Origin: Thioalkalivibrio versutus | GTDB taxonomy: Bacteria > Pseudomonadota > Gammaproteobacteria > Ectothiorhodospirales > Ectothiorhodospiraceae | Length of the DNA: 64,000 nucleotides | Assembly: GCF_001999325.1 (NCBI RefSeq) | Contig: NZ_MVAR01000031.1 | Span: 26,120 to 90,119 of the forward strand | Direction of reading: 5' to 3' | Shown here: piece after piece, positions 10,462-19,089 of the stretch | Numbering within the stretch: position 1 is the first letter of the stretch | Layout: each line of letters begins with the position of its first letter | Translations under genes and position numbers: made by a program | The notes under the pieces: model-generated | Told to the model about the DNA's origin: nothing | Seen by the model: the letters and a program-made list of their open reading frames with translations, nothing else | Database searches by the model: none

Positions 10462-11079
10462 ATGGACCTCGTCAGTATTCGCAAAAGTTACCGGCGCTAC
10501 GCTCGCCACTACGACGCCACCTTCGGTCGAGTGTTCGCGACCGGGCGCGCCAGCGCGCGGGAGACCCTGGCGCCGGTCTCGGGCAAGCGCATCCTGGAGG
10601 TCGGGGTCGGCACCGGGATCTCGCTGCCGGATTACCCGGATGACTGCGAGGTGGTGGGGATCGATGTATCCCGCGAGATGCTGGAGGTTGCGCGTGGGCG
10701 CCTGAACGGTGGTCTGCCGGCAGTATCTGGCCTGTGCGAGATGGATGCCGAAAAGCTCGGCTTCGCCGATAATAGCTTTGACGCGGTGGTCGCGATGTAT
10801 GTGGCAACCGTGGTGCCCAACCCCGATGCCCTGTTCGCCGAGATGTGGCGAGTCTGCCGCCCCGGGGGGCGCTTGCTGGTGGTCAACCACTTTGCCTCGC
10901 AGCAATGGTTGTTGCGCGGCGTCGAGCGCTGCCTGCGGCCGCTGTCGAAGGCCGTTGGGTTCCGGCCGGACATGGAATACGAGGACTTCGTGCGCGTGAC
11001 CGGGCAGGAGCCCTGCATGGTCGCCCCGGCGAGCCTGTTCGGCTACTGGAAACAGGTCGAATTCCGCAAGCCTGTCTGA
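10462..11079 (+). CDS. Class I SAM-dependent methyltransferase, PmtA-like
   Basis: 205 residues. The SAM-binding motif I is ILEVGVGTGISLPDYP (about residues 43-58), followed by VVGIDVSREMLEVAR and the later segment CRPGGRLLVVNHF. The arrangement, including the N-terminal RKSYRRYARHYDATFG, resembles phosphatidylethanolamine N-methyltransferases of the PmtA type and UbiE-like enzymes; the lipid substrate is an inference. A GTG two codons upstream (10456) is an alternative start. Monocistronic as far as can be seen. Confidence 0.75.
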   Translation: MDLVSIRKSYRRYARHYDATFGRVFATGRASARETLAPVSGKRILEVGVGTGISLPDYPDDCEVVGIDVSREMLEVARGRLNGGLPAVSGLCEMDAEKLGFADNSFDAVVAMYVATVVPNPDALFAEMWRVCRPGGRLLVVNHFASQQWLLRGVERCLRPLSKAVGFRPDMEYEDFVRVTGQEPCMVAPASLFGYWKQVEFRKPV

Positions 11080-11261
11080 ACGTTCGTCCTCGCATGGCGC
11101 CGCCACGAGCCCCGTGATGGCGAGGAGCGCAGCGACGAAGGAAGCAACCTCCGTCCGCACCCCCCTGCGTTTTGTTCGGTTCGGTTGCCTGGCCGCCCAG
11201 GAAGGCCGCCATGTCGCTACATTCCTTGCGATGGCAGGGCTTGTGACAAGGCCATGGTTGG

Positions 11262-11540
11262 TCAGCGGCGGGTGAACAACGGCAGCTCGTGGCGCCGCGC
11301 ATTGGCGGCGAGAAACTGCCCGCGGCCATCCCGCTCGGCATCCAGCCCGGCCTGTTCCGTTGAAGGTTCCCCCAGGATTGTTGCCAGGAAGACCTCCAGT
11401 TCCCGCCCGTCCACCCGCAACCTGCCGAAGGGCGTGCCGTCGGCGGCCGCATACCAGAACAACCGTGGCTGCCAGTTGCATCCCTGGATCTTTGGGTGGC
11501 GGTAGAGTTCGATCAGGCGCTGTTCGAGTGCGTCGGACAT
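11262..11540 (-). CDS. Hypothetical protein, 92 residues
   Basis: Short acidic/basic soluble protein starting (M)SDALEQRLIELYRHPKIQG and ending HELPLFTRR. I do not recognise a family. The frame continues upstream to 11783, but the Met at 11540 gives the most natural start, and the upstream part overlaps the oppositely oriented ATP-grasp gene. It is divergent from the ATP-grasp gene, with 111 bp between the two starts. No signal peptide or membrane segment is visible. Confidence 0.5.
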   Translation of the reverse strand: MSDALEQRLIELYRHPKIQGCNWQPRLFWYAAADGTPFGRLRVDGRELEVFLATILGEPSTEQAGLDAERDGRGQFLAANARRHELPLFTRR

Positions 11541-11651
11541 GGGAACCTCGGTCGGGGCGGGCCGGACGAAACGCTGTGGGCAGAAACGTCGACTGTCGCC
11601 AAAAGGCGTTACTGTAGAACAACACCATCCCCGCGTCAGAGGACCCGACGA

Positions 11652-13100
11652 ATGGCCATCGACTGGAAGCAATACGATTCCGCCCCGTTTTACGACGAAC
11701 TGATCGAGAAACCTGGCCAGCCACGCCCTCCGGCTCGGGCACTCGCGGAATACCTGGCCTCGCTGGACGCGGGCGAGATCCACAGCCGCAAGCAGGCCGC
11801 GGACAGCGCGATTCTCGAGATGGGTATCAGCTTCACGGTCTACACTGAAGGCGAGAACATCGACCGTGCCTGGCCGTTCGACATCATCCCGCGGGTCATT
11901 GCGCGCAAGGAATGGGATCAGGTCACGGCCGGCCTGGAGCAGCGCCTGAATGCCCTGAATCTGTTCATTGACGATATCTACAACGAGCAGCGGATCTTCC
12001 AGGACAAGGTGATTCCGCGCTACGTGCTGAACCAGTCAAAGAACTTCCGCGAACAGTGTGTTGGCATCAAGCCGCCGCAGGGCGTCTGGGCACACATCTG
12101 CGGCTCGGACCTGGTGCGCGACGGCTCGGGGCAGTTCTACGTGCTGGAGGACAACCTCCGCGTGCCCTCCGGCGTGTCGTACATGCTGGAGAATCGGCAA
12201 GTCACCAAGCGGGTGTTCCCGGAGCTGTTCGAGAGTTCCAGCATCCTGCCGGTGGATGAATATCCCACCCAGCTGTTCGACATGCTCGCCTCGATCTCGC
12301 CGCGTCCGCAGGACTACCCGGAGATCGCGGTGCTGACGCCGGGGATCTACAACTCGGCCTACTTCGAACACTCCTTCCTCGCCCAGCGCATGGGCGCGGA
12401 GCTGGTGGAGGGCGCGGATCTGGTGGTCGGCGACGACGACTGCGTCTACATGCGCACCATCGATGGTCTGGAGCGCGTCGACGTCATCTACCGGCGCATC
12501 GACGACGAGTTCCTGGATCCGGAGGTCTTCAATCCGGATTCGATGCTGGGCGTGCCCGGGCTGATGCGCGCCTGGCGCCAGGGCAACGTGGGGCTCGCCA
12601 ACGCGCCGGGCGCGGGCGTGGCCGACGACAAGGTGATGTATGCCTTTGTGCCGGACATTATCCGCTATTACCTGGATCAGGAACCGATCATCCCCAATGT
12701 GCCGACCTATCTCTGCGTCAACGAGAAGGATCGTGCCTACGTGCTGGATCACCTTGACGAGCTGGTGGTGAAGCCGGCCAACGAGTCTGGTGGCTACGGC
12801 ATGCTGGTCGGCCCGCACGCAACCAAGAAGCAACGGGCCGAGTTCGCGCAGCTGATCAAGAAAGACCCGCGCAATTACATCGCCCAGCCGACGCTGGACC
12901 TTTCGGTGGCCCCGACGCTGTGCGGTGACGAGATCGAACCGCGGCACCTGGATCTGCGCCCGTTCGTCCTGCAGGGGGTGCGCACCGACGTGACCGCCGG
13001 CGGGCTGACCCGCGTGGCGATGCGCAAGGGCTCGCTGGTGGTGAACTCCTCGCAGGGCGGGGGCAGCAAGGACACCTGGATCGTGGACGAGGAGAACTAA
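11652..13100 (+). CDS. Circularly permuted ATP-grasp family protein
   Basis: 482 residues of the COG2308 (DUF404/DUF407) family, predicted amide-bond-forming ATP-grasp enzymes with a circularly permuted fold. Typical segments are FDIIPRVIARKEWDQV, FLxDIYNEQRIFQDKVIP, GVWAHICGSDLVRDG, LEDNLRVPSGVSYMLENR and VVKPANESGGYGMLVGP (nucleotide loop). The ATG at 11652 starts the conserved MAIDWKQYDSAPFYDEL. It is followed after 1 bp by the alpha-E gene, and the Anbu gene lies convergently just beyond. This is the set proposed by comparative genomics to form a peptide-tagging or peptide-synthesis system. Confidence 0.9.
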   Translation: MAIDWKQYDSAPFYDELIEKPGQPRPPARALAEYLASLDAGEIHSRKQAADSAILEMGISFTVYTEGENIDRAWPFDIIPRVIARKEWDQVTAGLEQRLNALNLFIDDIYNEQRIFQDKVIPRYVLNQSKNFREQCVGIKPPQGVWAHICGSDLVRDGSGQFYVLEDNLRVPSGVSYMLENRQVTKRVFPELFESSSILPVDEYPTQLFDMLASISPRPQDYPEIAVLTPGIYNSAYFEHSFLAQRMGAELVEGADLVVGDDDCVYMRTIDGLERVDVIYRRIDDEFLDPEVFNPDSMLGVPGLMRAWRQGNVGLANAPGAGVADDKVMYAFVPDIIRYYLDQEPIIPNVPTYLCVNEKDRAYVLDHLDELVVKPANESGGYGMLVGPHATKKQRAEFAQLIKKDPRNYIAQPTLDLSVAPTLCGDEIEPRHLDLRPFVLQGVRTDVTAGGLTRVAMRKGSLVVNSSQGGGSKDTWIVDEEN

Positions 13101-13101
13101 G

Positions 13102-14061
13102 ATGCTCTCGAGAGTCGCAGAACGCGTGTACTGGATGGCGCGCTATGTGGAGCGTGCCGAGAACACGGCGCGCATGGTCATGGCCTTCAATCTGCTGGCG
13201 CTGGACATGCCGAAATCGGTGCAGCTGTCCTGGAAGGGGCTGGTGGACGTCACCGGTAACGAGGCCCTGTTCGACAACCACTACCAGCGCGAAGATGAAC
13301 GTAACTGCGTGAAGTTCCTCTTGGCCGATGCCGACAACCCCAGCTCCATCCTCAACTCCCTGCGCGCCGCGCGCGAGAACGTTCGCACCACGCGCGATCT
13401 GGTGCCCTCCGAGGCCTGGGAGGTGATGAACGAACTCTATCTGTTCGCGCGCGACCATATCGACCAGGGTATCGGCAAGCGCGGGCGTTTCGAATTCCTC
13501 TCGGACGTCATCCAGCGCTGCCAGACCCTGACCGGGCTGCTGGCCGGAACCATGAGCCACGATGCCGCCTACGACTTTATCCGCCTGGGACGCAACCTGG
13601 AGCGGGCCGACATGGGGACGCGGCAGATCGACGTTGGCGCACTGCGTCACCTGAAGAAGGATGGCGAGGATCCGGGGCCCTACGAGGGACTGCTGTGGAC
13701 CAGCATCCTGCGTTCGGAGAGCGGCTTCCAGATGTATCGTCAGCATGTGAAGCGGCGTATCAACGGCGTGGATGTGGTTCGCTACCTGTTGCAGGACACC
13801 GCCTTCCCGCGGTCGGTTACCCACGCCCTGACCCAGGTACAGGACGCGCTGGAAAAACTGCCGAACAACGAACTGCCCCTGCGCCTGGTGATCCAGGGGC
13901 GCCGTCACGCGGCCGATGCGCACGTGGACGAATTGATCAAGGAAGAGGCCCTGCACGCCTTCATCGACGTGCTGCAGCGGGATATCGGAGATATTCACGG
14001 CGCGAACGCCGAGACCTGGTTCCTGGCCTCGCCGGCGCAGGTGCAGACTCAGGCGGCGTAG
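13102..14061 (+). CDS. Alpha-E domain protein (DUF403)
   Basis: 319 residues, all-helical, of the COG2307 alpha-E family that almost always accompanies the circularly permuted ATP-grasp protein. It opens with the signature MLSRVAERVYWMARYVERAENTARM and contains TMSHDAAYDFIRLGRNLERADM. Its ATG is one base after the upstream stop, so the two genes are translationally linked. The molecular activity is unknown; a scaffold or partner for the ATP-grasp enzyme is the usual proposal. Confidence 0.9.
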   Translation: MLSRVAERVYWMARYVERAENTARMVMAFNLLALDMPKSVQLSWKGLVDVTGNEALFDNHYQREDERNCVKFLLADADNPSSILNSLRAARENVRTTRDLVPSEAWEVMNELYLFARDHIDQGIGKRGRFEFLSDVIQRCQTLTGLLAGTMSHDAAYDFIRLGRNLERADMGTRQIDVGALRHLKKDGEDPGPYEGLLWTSILRSESGFQMYRQHVKRRINGVDVVRYLLQDTAFPRSVTHALTQVQDALEKLPNNELPLRLVIQGRRHAADAHVDELIKEEALHAFIDVLQRDIGDIHGANAETWFLASPAQVQTQAA

Positions 14062-14065
14062 CGTC

Positions 14066-14099
14066 GCCGCGCTGCCGTGTTCAGCGCCGCGGCTTTTTC
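14066..14099 (+). terminator. Likely terminator of the ATP-grasp/alpha-E operon
   Basis: A GC-rich imperfect hairpin (GCGCTG/CAGCGC core, 14069-14074 with 14082-14087) is followed by a T5 run at 14094-14098. It overlaps the 3' end of the convergent anbu gene. Confidence 0.45.
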
Positions 14100-14905
14100 G
14101 TCTTGGTCGAGGAAGACCCCGCCGTCTTGCCGGAGCCGCGGCTGACGCGCGTCCCGCGCAGCTTGCGTTCGTGGGCGGATTCCCAGTCGAAGCGCGGCAG
14201 GTCGGTGAAGGCCTTCTTGATGTTCATGTCCCAGGCCTGGGTGAGCGACCGCAGGTAGTCGTCGTCCGTCTCCAGGCACAGGTAATGGTCGAAGGTCAGG
14301 GTGCCGCGCTCATAGACCATCACCTCGATCGGTGGCCCCACGGTCAGGTTCGAACGGATCGTCGAGTCGATGGAGACCAGGGCACAGCGCGCGGCATCGC
14401 CCAGCGGGGTGGTCGGGTCGATGATGCGGTCCAGAATCGGCTTGCCGTATTTGCTCTCGCCGATCTGCAAGAAGCGTGTCTGCTGCGAGGTGGTGATGTA
14501 GTTGCCCTGCGGGTAAACCATGAAGATCGCCGGCGCGTCCTGGCCGATCTGGCCGCCGATGATCAGCGTGGCCTCGGCCTTGATGCCGGAGCGGGACAGT
14601 GCCTCGGAGTGCTTTTCCGCCTCTTCGCGGTTGAGCCGGCCCAGATAGTCGGCTGCATCCGACATGCGCTCCACGGTGGCCAGGCTCTCGTCGGCACCTT
14701 CTTCCATGTCCCGTTTGAGCTGCTGTACCACGGATTGCGTAGTGGCGAGGTTGCCGGCAGCGAGGACCACAAAGACCCGCTGACCCTCGATCTCGAAGGT
14801 GTGCATCTTGCTGTAGGTGCTGACCTGGTCGACGCCCGCATTGGTGCGGGAGTCGGAGGCGAAGACGAGACCGTCGTCCAGATCGATGGCGACACAATAG
14901 GTCAT
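14081..14905 (-). CDS. Anbu, proteasome-type (HslV-like) peptidase
   Basis: Ancestral beta-subunit (Anbu) family of N-terminal nucleophile hydrolases. The Met at 14905 starts MTYCVAIDLDDGLVFASDSR, so removal of Met exposes the Thr that should be the catalytic nucleophile; the lysine KMHTFEIEGQ and the glycine-rich VVLAAGNLATTQS fit the proteasome beta fold. 274 residues, with a basic, disordered-looking tail (KTAGSSSTKTKKPRR). Convergent to the alpha-E gene, overlapping its terminator. Anbu, ATP-grasp and alpha-E co-occur widely, usually with a transglutaminase-like protein, which I do not find in this window. Confidence 0.88.
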   Translation of the reverse strand: MTYCVAIDLDDGLVFASDSRTNAGVDQVSTYSKMHTFEIEGQRVFVVLAAGNLATTQSVVQQLKRDMEEGADESLATVERMSDAADYLGRLNREEAEKHSEALSRSGIKAEATLIIGGQIGQDAPAIFMVYPQGNYITTSQQTRFLQIGESKYGKPILDRIIDPTTPLGDAARCALVSIDSTIRSNLTVGPPIEVMVYERGTLTFDHYLCLETDDDYLRSLTQAWDMNIKKAFTDLPRFDWESAHERKLRGTRVSRGSGKTAGSSSTKTKKPRR

Positions 14906-15067
14906 GGGGACGCGGGTTTCCGGGCAAGGGGGTGACGGCATACTAGGGCTGGGGTCGGGGGGCGTCAACGCGCCGGGCGGATGGTTGCGCCCAGAATATG
15001 CATCGAACCGATGCCCTTGGATGACGGTCTCTTGCTTCGTTGAACCCCGTTCTCACTGGAGGTCCCG

Positions 15068-15664
15068 ATGCTTCGGCGCTGGTTCTTGTTCTTGATCATC
15101 CTTGGATTCTCCCCCGTAATCGCGAGCGCCGGCACACTGGCCCCGGATGCGCTGATCGAGCGCATGCAGGCGGGTGGGCTGGTGATCTACTGGCGGCATG
15201 CGGCCACCGACCGCAGCCAGCGGGACACCGACCTGTCCGACATGAGCCGTTGCGAGGGGCAGCGCAATCTCGACGACCGCGGGTACGAGCAGGCACGTCA
15301 GGTGGGCGAGGGCTTCGAACGCCACGCGATCCCGGTCGAGCGCATCCTGAGCTCGCCCTTCTGCCGCAATGTCGACAGTGCCCGGATTGCCTTCGGCGAG
15401 GACTCCTGGGAGGTCCGTGACGACCTGTTCAATGTGCCGCCAGTGCGTGACCGTCAACGCCAGCAGGAGCTGGTGGATGCATTGCGGCGCTATCTGGTGA
15501 CGGCGCCGGGGGATGCCGGGAAGAACGTGGTGATCGTGGGCCACAACATCAATCTTCAGCAGGCCGCCCGGGTTCGCATCGACGAGGGTGAAATCGCCGT
15601 GTTCGAGCCCGGCAGCGACTCGCCCCGGGTACTCGGGGTGCTGACGCCCGACGACTTCGACTGA
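15068..15664 (+). CDS. Secreted histidine phosphatase family protein
   Basis: 198 residues. Signal peptide MLRRWFLFLIILGFSPVIASA followed by GTLAPDALIERMQAGG. The histidine-phosphatase motif appears as YWRHAATDRS (about residues 40-49; RHA replaces the classical RHG) and the second catalytic histidine as VIVGHNINLQQA (about 158). Likely periplasmic, substrate unknown. It begins a tandem pair with the closely related gene at 15772, separated by 107 bp. Confidence 0.85.
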   Translation: MLRRWFLFLIILGFSPVIASAGTLAPDALIERMQAGGLVIYWRHAATDRSQRDTDLSDMSRCEGQRNLDDRGYEQARQVGEGFERHAIPVERILSSPFCRNVDSARIAFGEDSWEVRDDLFNVPPVRDRQRQQELVDALRRYLVTAPGDAGKNVVIVGHNINLQQAARVRIDEGEIAVFEPGSDSPRVLGVLTPDDFD

Positions 15665-15771
15665 GCCCCGGGAGACTGGGAGGCGCGGGCCCGGTGGGTG
15701 TCGGGTACCGCGGCCGCAGAGCGTCCGCACACAAGGGAAACACCGAATCCATCACTCGCGAGGAGGACGGC

Positions 15772-16371
15772 ATGCGAAATGGGATACTGAGCGCAATCCT
15801 GGCCCTGTTGCTGGTGGCGTTCGCTACCGCAAATGCGGGGACGCTGGCACCGGATGCGCTGATCGAGCGTATGCAGGCGGGTGGGCTGGTGGTGTACTGG
15901 CGGCATGCGGCGACCGATCGTTCGCATGACGACTACGACCTGTCCGACATGGACGATTGCGAAGGACAGCGCAATCTGAGTACGCGCGGGCGCGAGCAGG
16001 CGCGCCAGGTGGGCAAGGGCTTCGATCATTACGCGATCCCGGTGGAGCAGGTATTGACCAGCGAGTTCTGCCGTAACTGGGAGACCGCGCACTATGCCTT
16101 CGGTGACTACGAGATTCGGACCGAGCTCTACAATCTGCCGATTATCCAGGACGATGAGCGCCGCGAGGACCTGATCGAAGGCCTTCGGGGGCATCTGAAT
16201 ACTCCGCCCAGGGATCCGAAGCAAAACATCGTCGTTGTGGGCCACGATCTCAACCTGCGCCACGCCGCGGATGTGGAAATCGAGGAGGCGGAAATGGCGG
16301 TGTTCGAGCCACACGCCGACGGCCCGCGCCTGCTGGGCACGCTGAAGCCGGACGATCTCGGCAAGCGATGA
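15772..16371 (+). CDS. Secreted histidine phosphatase family protein (paralogue)
   Basis: 199 residues, clearly a duplicate of the preceding gene: both carry GTLAPDALIERMQAGGLV, YWRHAATDRS and EGQRNL in register. Signal peptide MRNGILSAILALLLVAFATANA. The second catalytic histidine is in VVVGHDLNLRHA. The start at 15772 has an excellent ribosome site (GAGGAGG). The two copies differ mostly in the middle and the C-terminus, so the duplication is not very recent. Confidence 0.85.
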   Translation: MRNGILSAILALLLVAFATANAGTLAPDALIERMQAGGLVVYWRHAATDRSHDDYDLSDMDDCEGQRNLSTRGREQARQVGKGFDHYAIPVEQVLTSEFCRNWETAHYAFGDYEIRTELYNLPIIQDDERREDLIEGLRGHLNTPPRDPKQNIVVVGHDLNLRHAADVEIEEAEMAVFEPHADGPRLLGTLKPDDLGKR

Positions 16372-16434
16372 GGGGCGTTGGAGCCGACCGGTCGCCCCTG
16401 GCCCCGCTATGCGGGGCCAGGGCTGGAATGGTGC

Positions 16435-16884
16435 CTAGTAGAGGAAGTCGGGCAGGTGCTTGCGCAGGGTGGTGGCGTCGGTCGACTTGGTGATGTTCTT
16501 GGCGACCTCGGCGGTGACGCTATGGGCGACGGTCGGGTCCAGCATTTCGCGCAGGGCGCCCAGGAACGAGGGTGCGGCGACGATCACCAGTTTTTTGAAG
16601 GTGCCGTCGTTATGGGCGGACTTGAGGCGTTCGGCCACCTGACGGGCAAAGCGGTTGCGCTCGTTGGCGGCCGGGTCGGTGCTGTCCTGCATGGCGTGGC
16701 GGGCGTCCCCGCTGGCGCTGCTCCAGCTGCGCCCGGGACGATCCGAGACGAGATCCTGATTGTGGGCGCGGGATTCGCTGTGCGAGAGCGTCTCGCTCTC
16801 GTGCATCCCCTGGCAGGCACGGCCCTCGCAGGTGAAGATGCGGGCTCGTGCGGCGTCGGCGACAACGATCCAGACAGTATCCAT
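16435..16884 (-). CDS. Host attachment protein family (baeRF-like)
   Basis: 149 residues starting MDTVWIVVADAARARIFTCE, the typical opening of the family annotated as host attachment protein, with LVIVAAPSFLGALREML and a C-terminal TLRKHLPDFLY. The fold resembles the eRF1/Pelota-type domain (baeRF). The name comes from a plant-associated case and is probably not its role here. The start has a strong ribosome site (AGGAGGATCTGC). It diverges from the DUF21 gene, with a 235-bp shared upstream region. Confidence 0.75.
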   Translation of the reverse strand: MDTVWIVVADAARARIFTCEGRACQGMHESETLSHSESRAHNQDLVSDRPGRSWSSASGDARHAMQDSTDPAANERNRFARQVAERLKSAHNDGTFKKLVIVAAPSFLGALREMLDPTVAHSVTAEVAKNITKSTDATTLRKHLPDFLY

Positions 16885-17119
16885 GCAGATCCTCCTGTAG
16901 CGTATTCGGTGGCCCGACCGGCCGTTTCCTGACGTACCGGGCCGCTGTGGTGCCGGCCCGACAGGCATCGGCCCCATCTCCAAGTGTAGATGTTTTGCCG
17001 GTTTGCGGGTGCGGCTTGGCACGACGAAACGAACGTTCCGTGCGGGCGCGCACGGCTTGCCACGCGGTACCCTGAAGCCTCTCCCGTTCGTGCGCCGTGT
17101 TGCCCAAGGAAAAGACCCC

Positions 17120-18157
17120 ATGAGCGTCCTCACCTGGCTGGGTATCCTCGTCTGCCTGTCCCAATCGGCGATTCTGTCCGGACTCAATCTCGGACTGTTC
17201 TCGCGCAGCAAGCTGGAGCTGGAGGTCGAGGCGCAGAAGGGTGACCGGCGCGCGGAGCGCCTGCTGGCCCTGCGCGCCGATGCCAACTTTGCCCTGGTGA
17301 CCATTCTCTGGGGAAACGTCTCCGTCAACGTGCTGCTGGCGTTGTTGTCGGGTTCGGTGATGGGCGGCGTGGCGGCATTCCTGTTCTCTACCGTGGTGAT
17401 CACGATCTTTGCCGAGATTCTGCCGCAGTCCTACTTTTCGCGGCATGCCCTGCGGGTCGCCGGGGCGCTGTATCCACTGCTGCGCTTCTACCAGATCCTG
17501 ATGTACCCGGTGGCACGGCCCACTGCCTGGGTGCTGGACCGCTGGCTGGGGGGCGAGGAGATTCGCTTCTTCCCCGAGCGGGACCTGCATCACCTGATCG
17601 ACCTGCACATGCAGGCCCACGGCAGCGAGATTACCCGGGTCGAGGGGCGGGGCGCGCGGAATTTCCTCGAGCTGGACGACATCCTGGTGCAACACGAGGG
17701 CCAGGCGCTGGCCCCGGACAGCGTGATCACGCTGGGCTTCGAGGCCGGGCGTCCGGTGTTCCCGGCGATCGAGTCCCGTACCGATGATGCGTTCCTGCGT
17801 CGACTCAATGGACCGGGTCGCAGCTGGATGGTGGTCATCGATCCCGAGGGCGAGCCGCGCACGGTGATCCGGGTCGCGGATTTTACCCGCGAGGCGCTGT
17901 TTGCGCCGGAGCGGTTCGATCCCCACCATCACTGCCATCACCCGCTGGTCGTGCGTGATGGCAGCCACCGGCTGGGCAGCCTGGTACCCCATTTCCGGGT
18001 GCGCCCGGCCAGCAGCGGTGACACGGTGGTTGGGGACGACGTGATCCTGCTGTGGACCGATAGTCAGCGCCGGATATTGAGTGGGTCGGATATCCTTGGG
18101 CGCCTCTTGCGCGGTGTCGGCCGGGAGGCCCCTGCGGACACGCCGGCGCCGGTTTGA
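17120..18157 (+). CDS. DUF21 (CNNM-type) membrane protein
   Basis: 345 residues. The N-terminal 150 residues contain several membrane helices (MSVLTWLGILVCLSQSAIL, VNVLLALLSGSVMGGVAAFL) with the small-residue-rich GLNLGLFSRSKLELEVEAQKGD segment of the CNNM/DUF21 fold. The C-terminal part has HGSEITRVEGRGARNFLELD followed by a soluble region with a His-rich loop (HHHCHHPLVV). The family includes magnesium/cobalt efflux proteins, but the usual CBS pair is not obvious. ATG 17120 is preceded by AAGGAAAAG. Confidence 0.75.
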   Translation: MSVLTWLGILVCLSQSAILSGLNLGLFSRSKLELEVEAQKGDRRAERLLALRADANFALVTILWGNVSVNVLLALLSGSVMGGVAAFLFSTVVITIFAEILPQSYFSRHALRVAGALYPLLRFYQILMYPVARPTAWVLDRWLGGEEIRFFPERDLHHLIDLHMQAHGSEITRVEGRGARNFLELDDILVQHEGQALAPDSVITLGFEAGRPVFPAIESRTDDAFLRRLNGPGRSWMVVIDPEGEPRTVIRVADFTREALFAPERFDPHHHCHHPLVVRDGSHRLGSLVPHFRVRPASSGDTVVGDDVILLWTDSQRRILSGSDILGRLLRGVGREAPADTPAPV

Positions 18158-18178
18158 TTGTGATACCGGGGGGGGCGA

Positions 18179-19059
18179 ATGGAGTTCAGGATCGTGGGAG
18201 GGGCGGGGATTGCCCCCTATCTGGAGGATGTTGCACGCCTGCGCATCGCAGTCTTCCGCGAGTGGCCATATCTCTACGACGGGAGCGCGGAGTACGAAGA
18301 GCGGTATCTGCAGGACTACGTCGGCTGCCCGGACAGTACGCTGGTACTCGCGCTGGAAGGTGATCGCGTCGTGGGGGCCTCCACTGCGCTGCCGCTGGCT
18401 GCGGCCGAGGCGGAATTCCAGGCCCCGTTCCTTGAGCAAGGACTGGACCCGGCGGCGTATTACTACCTGGCGGAATCGGTACTGGAGCCGGACTTCCGCG
18501 GCCAGGGAGACGCTGATTGAATCGCGCGCTCGCGCTCGAGTCGCTTTTGCGTGCGAACAAGGCGCGGCGACTGCCGTGCAGTCATTCTGCACAAGGGAGC
18601 CGCAACGCTGTTCGCGCGCCCGTTCTCGTCAACAACGGGCGGCCGAGCCCCTGCATTCAATCGCTTGTGGGGTTGGTGCCCCCTGTTCCCCGATCCTGCG
18701 TTGCGCCGCTTGCGGGTAGAACCACTACCCGCTGCACGACGCGCCTTGTCTCGGAAAACAGGGGGCACCAACGCGAGAGCGCGATTCAATCAGCGTCTCC
18801 CTCGGGGGCGGGGCATCGGTTCTTCGACGAGCGCGAGGCGGCAGCGCGGCGCCTGGGCTTTGCCCATGCCACCTTCTGCGCGGTGGTGCGCCCGGAGGAT
18901 CACCCGCGACGCCCGGCCGGTTACCGGTCCCTGGACGGGTTCTGGAAAAAGCGCGGCTACCGGCGCGCCGAGGGGCGGGTTGGCCACTTCCCGTGGCCGG
19001 ATATCGGCGAGAGGCAGGAGAGCCTCAAGCCATTGCAGTTCTGGTGGCGCCGGCTCTGA
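18179..19059 (+). pseudogene. GNAT N-acetyltransferase interrupted by a palindromic element
   Basis: The first part (18179-18503) encodes an acetyltransferase N-terminus up to LAESVLEPDFRG; the second part (18803-19059) continues GAGHRFFDEREAAARRLGF and ends QFWWRRL. The acetyl-CoA loop RGxGxG is split by 299 bp with terminal inverted repeats. Removing 18504-18802 exactly restores one frame reading FRGPGAGHRFF, so the element explains the break on its own; as it stands, a TGA at 18518 truncates the protein near residue 113. Loss of function is expected, since the cofactor loop is destroyed. Confidence 0.88.
18504..18802. mobile_element. 299-bp MITE-like palindromic insertion element
   Basis: Terminal inverted repeats of 31 bp with one mismatch (18504-18534 and 18772-18802; outer end AGGGAGACGCTGATTGAATC). 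Inside are further inverted pairs: TTGGTGCCCCCTGTT (18673-18687) with AACAGGGGGCACCAA (18758-18772), and ACAAGGCGCG (18558) with CGCGCCTTGT (18741). There are also local hairpins GTGCAG-TCATT-CTGCAC and GCGGGTAG-AACCA-CTACCCGC. The interior looks like two related hairpin modules in opposite orientation. No transposase or long frame is present, and no obvious target duplication. Consistent with a non-autonomous, transposase-mobilised repeat. Confidence 0.8.
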
Positions 19060-19089
19060 CCCGATGCCGACATCCAGCCCGCAGTCGTT

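Noticed and set aside
16610..18592. 660-codon minus-strand frame across DUF21 and the GNAT pseudogene
   Set aside because: It crosses well-supported plus-strand genes and the palindromic element; composition is that of an antisense frame.
18517..19059. Separate 180-codon gene inside the palindromic element
   Set aside because: Its first two thirds are the element itself; only the last 85 codons are real GNAT sequence.
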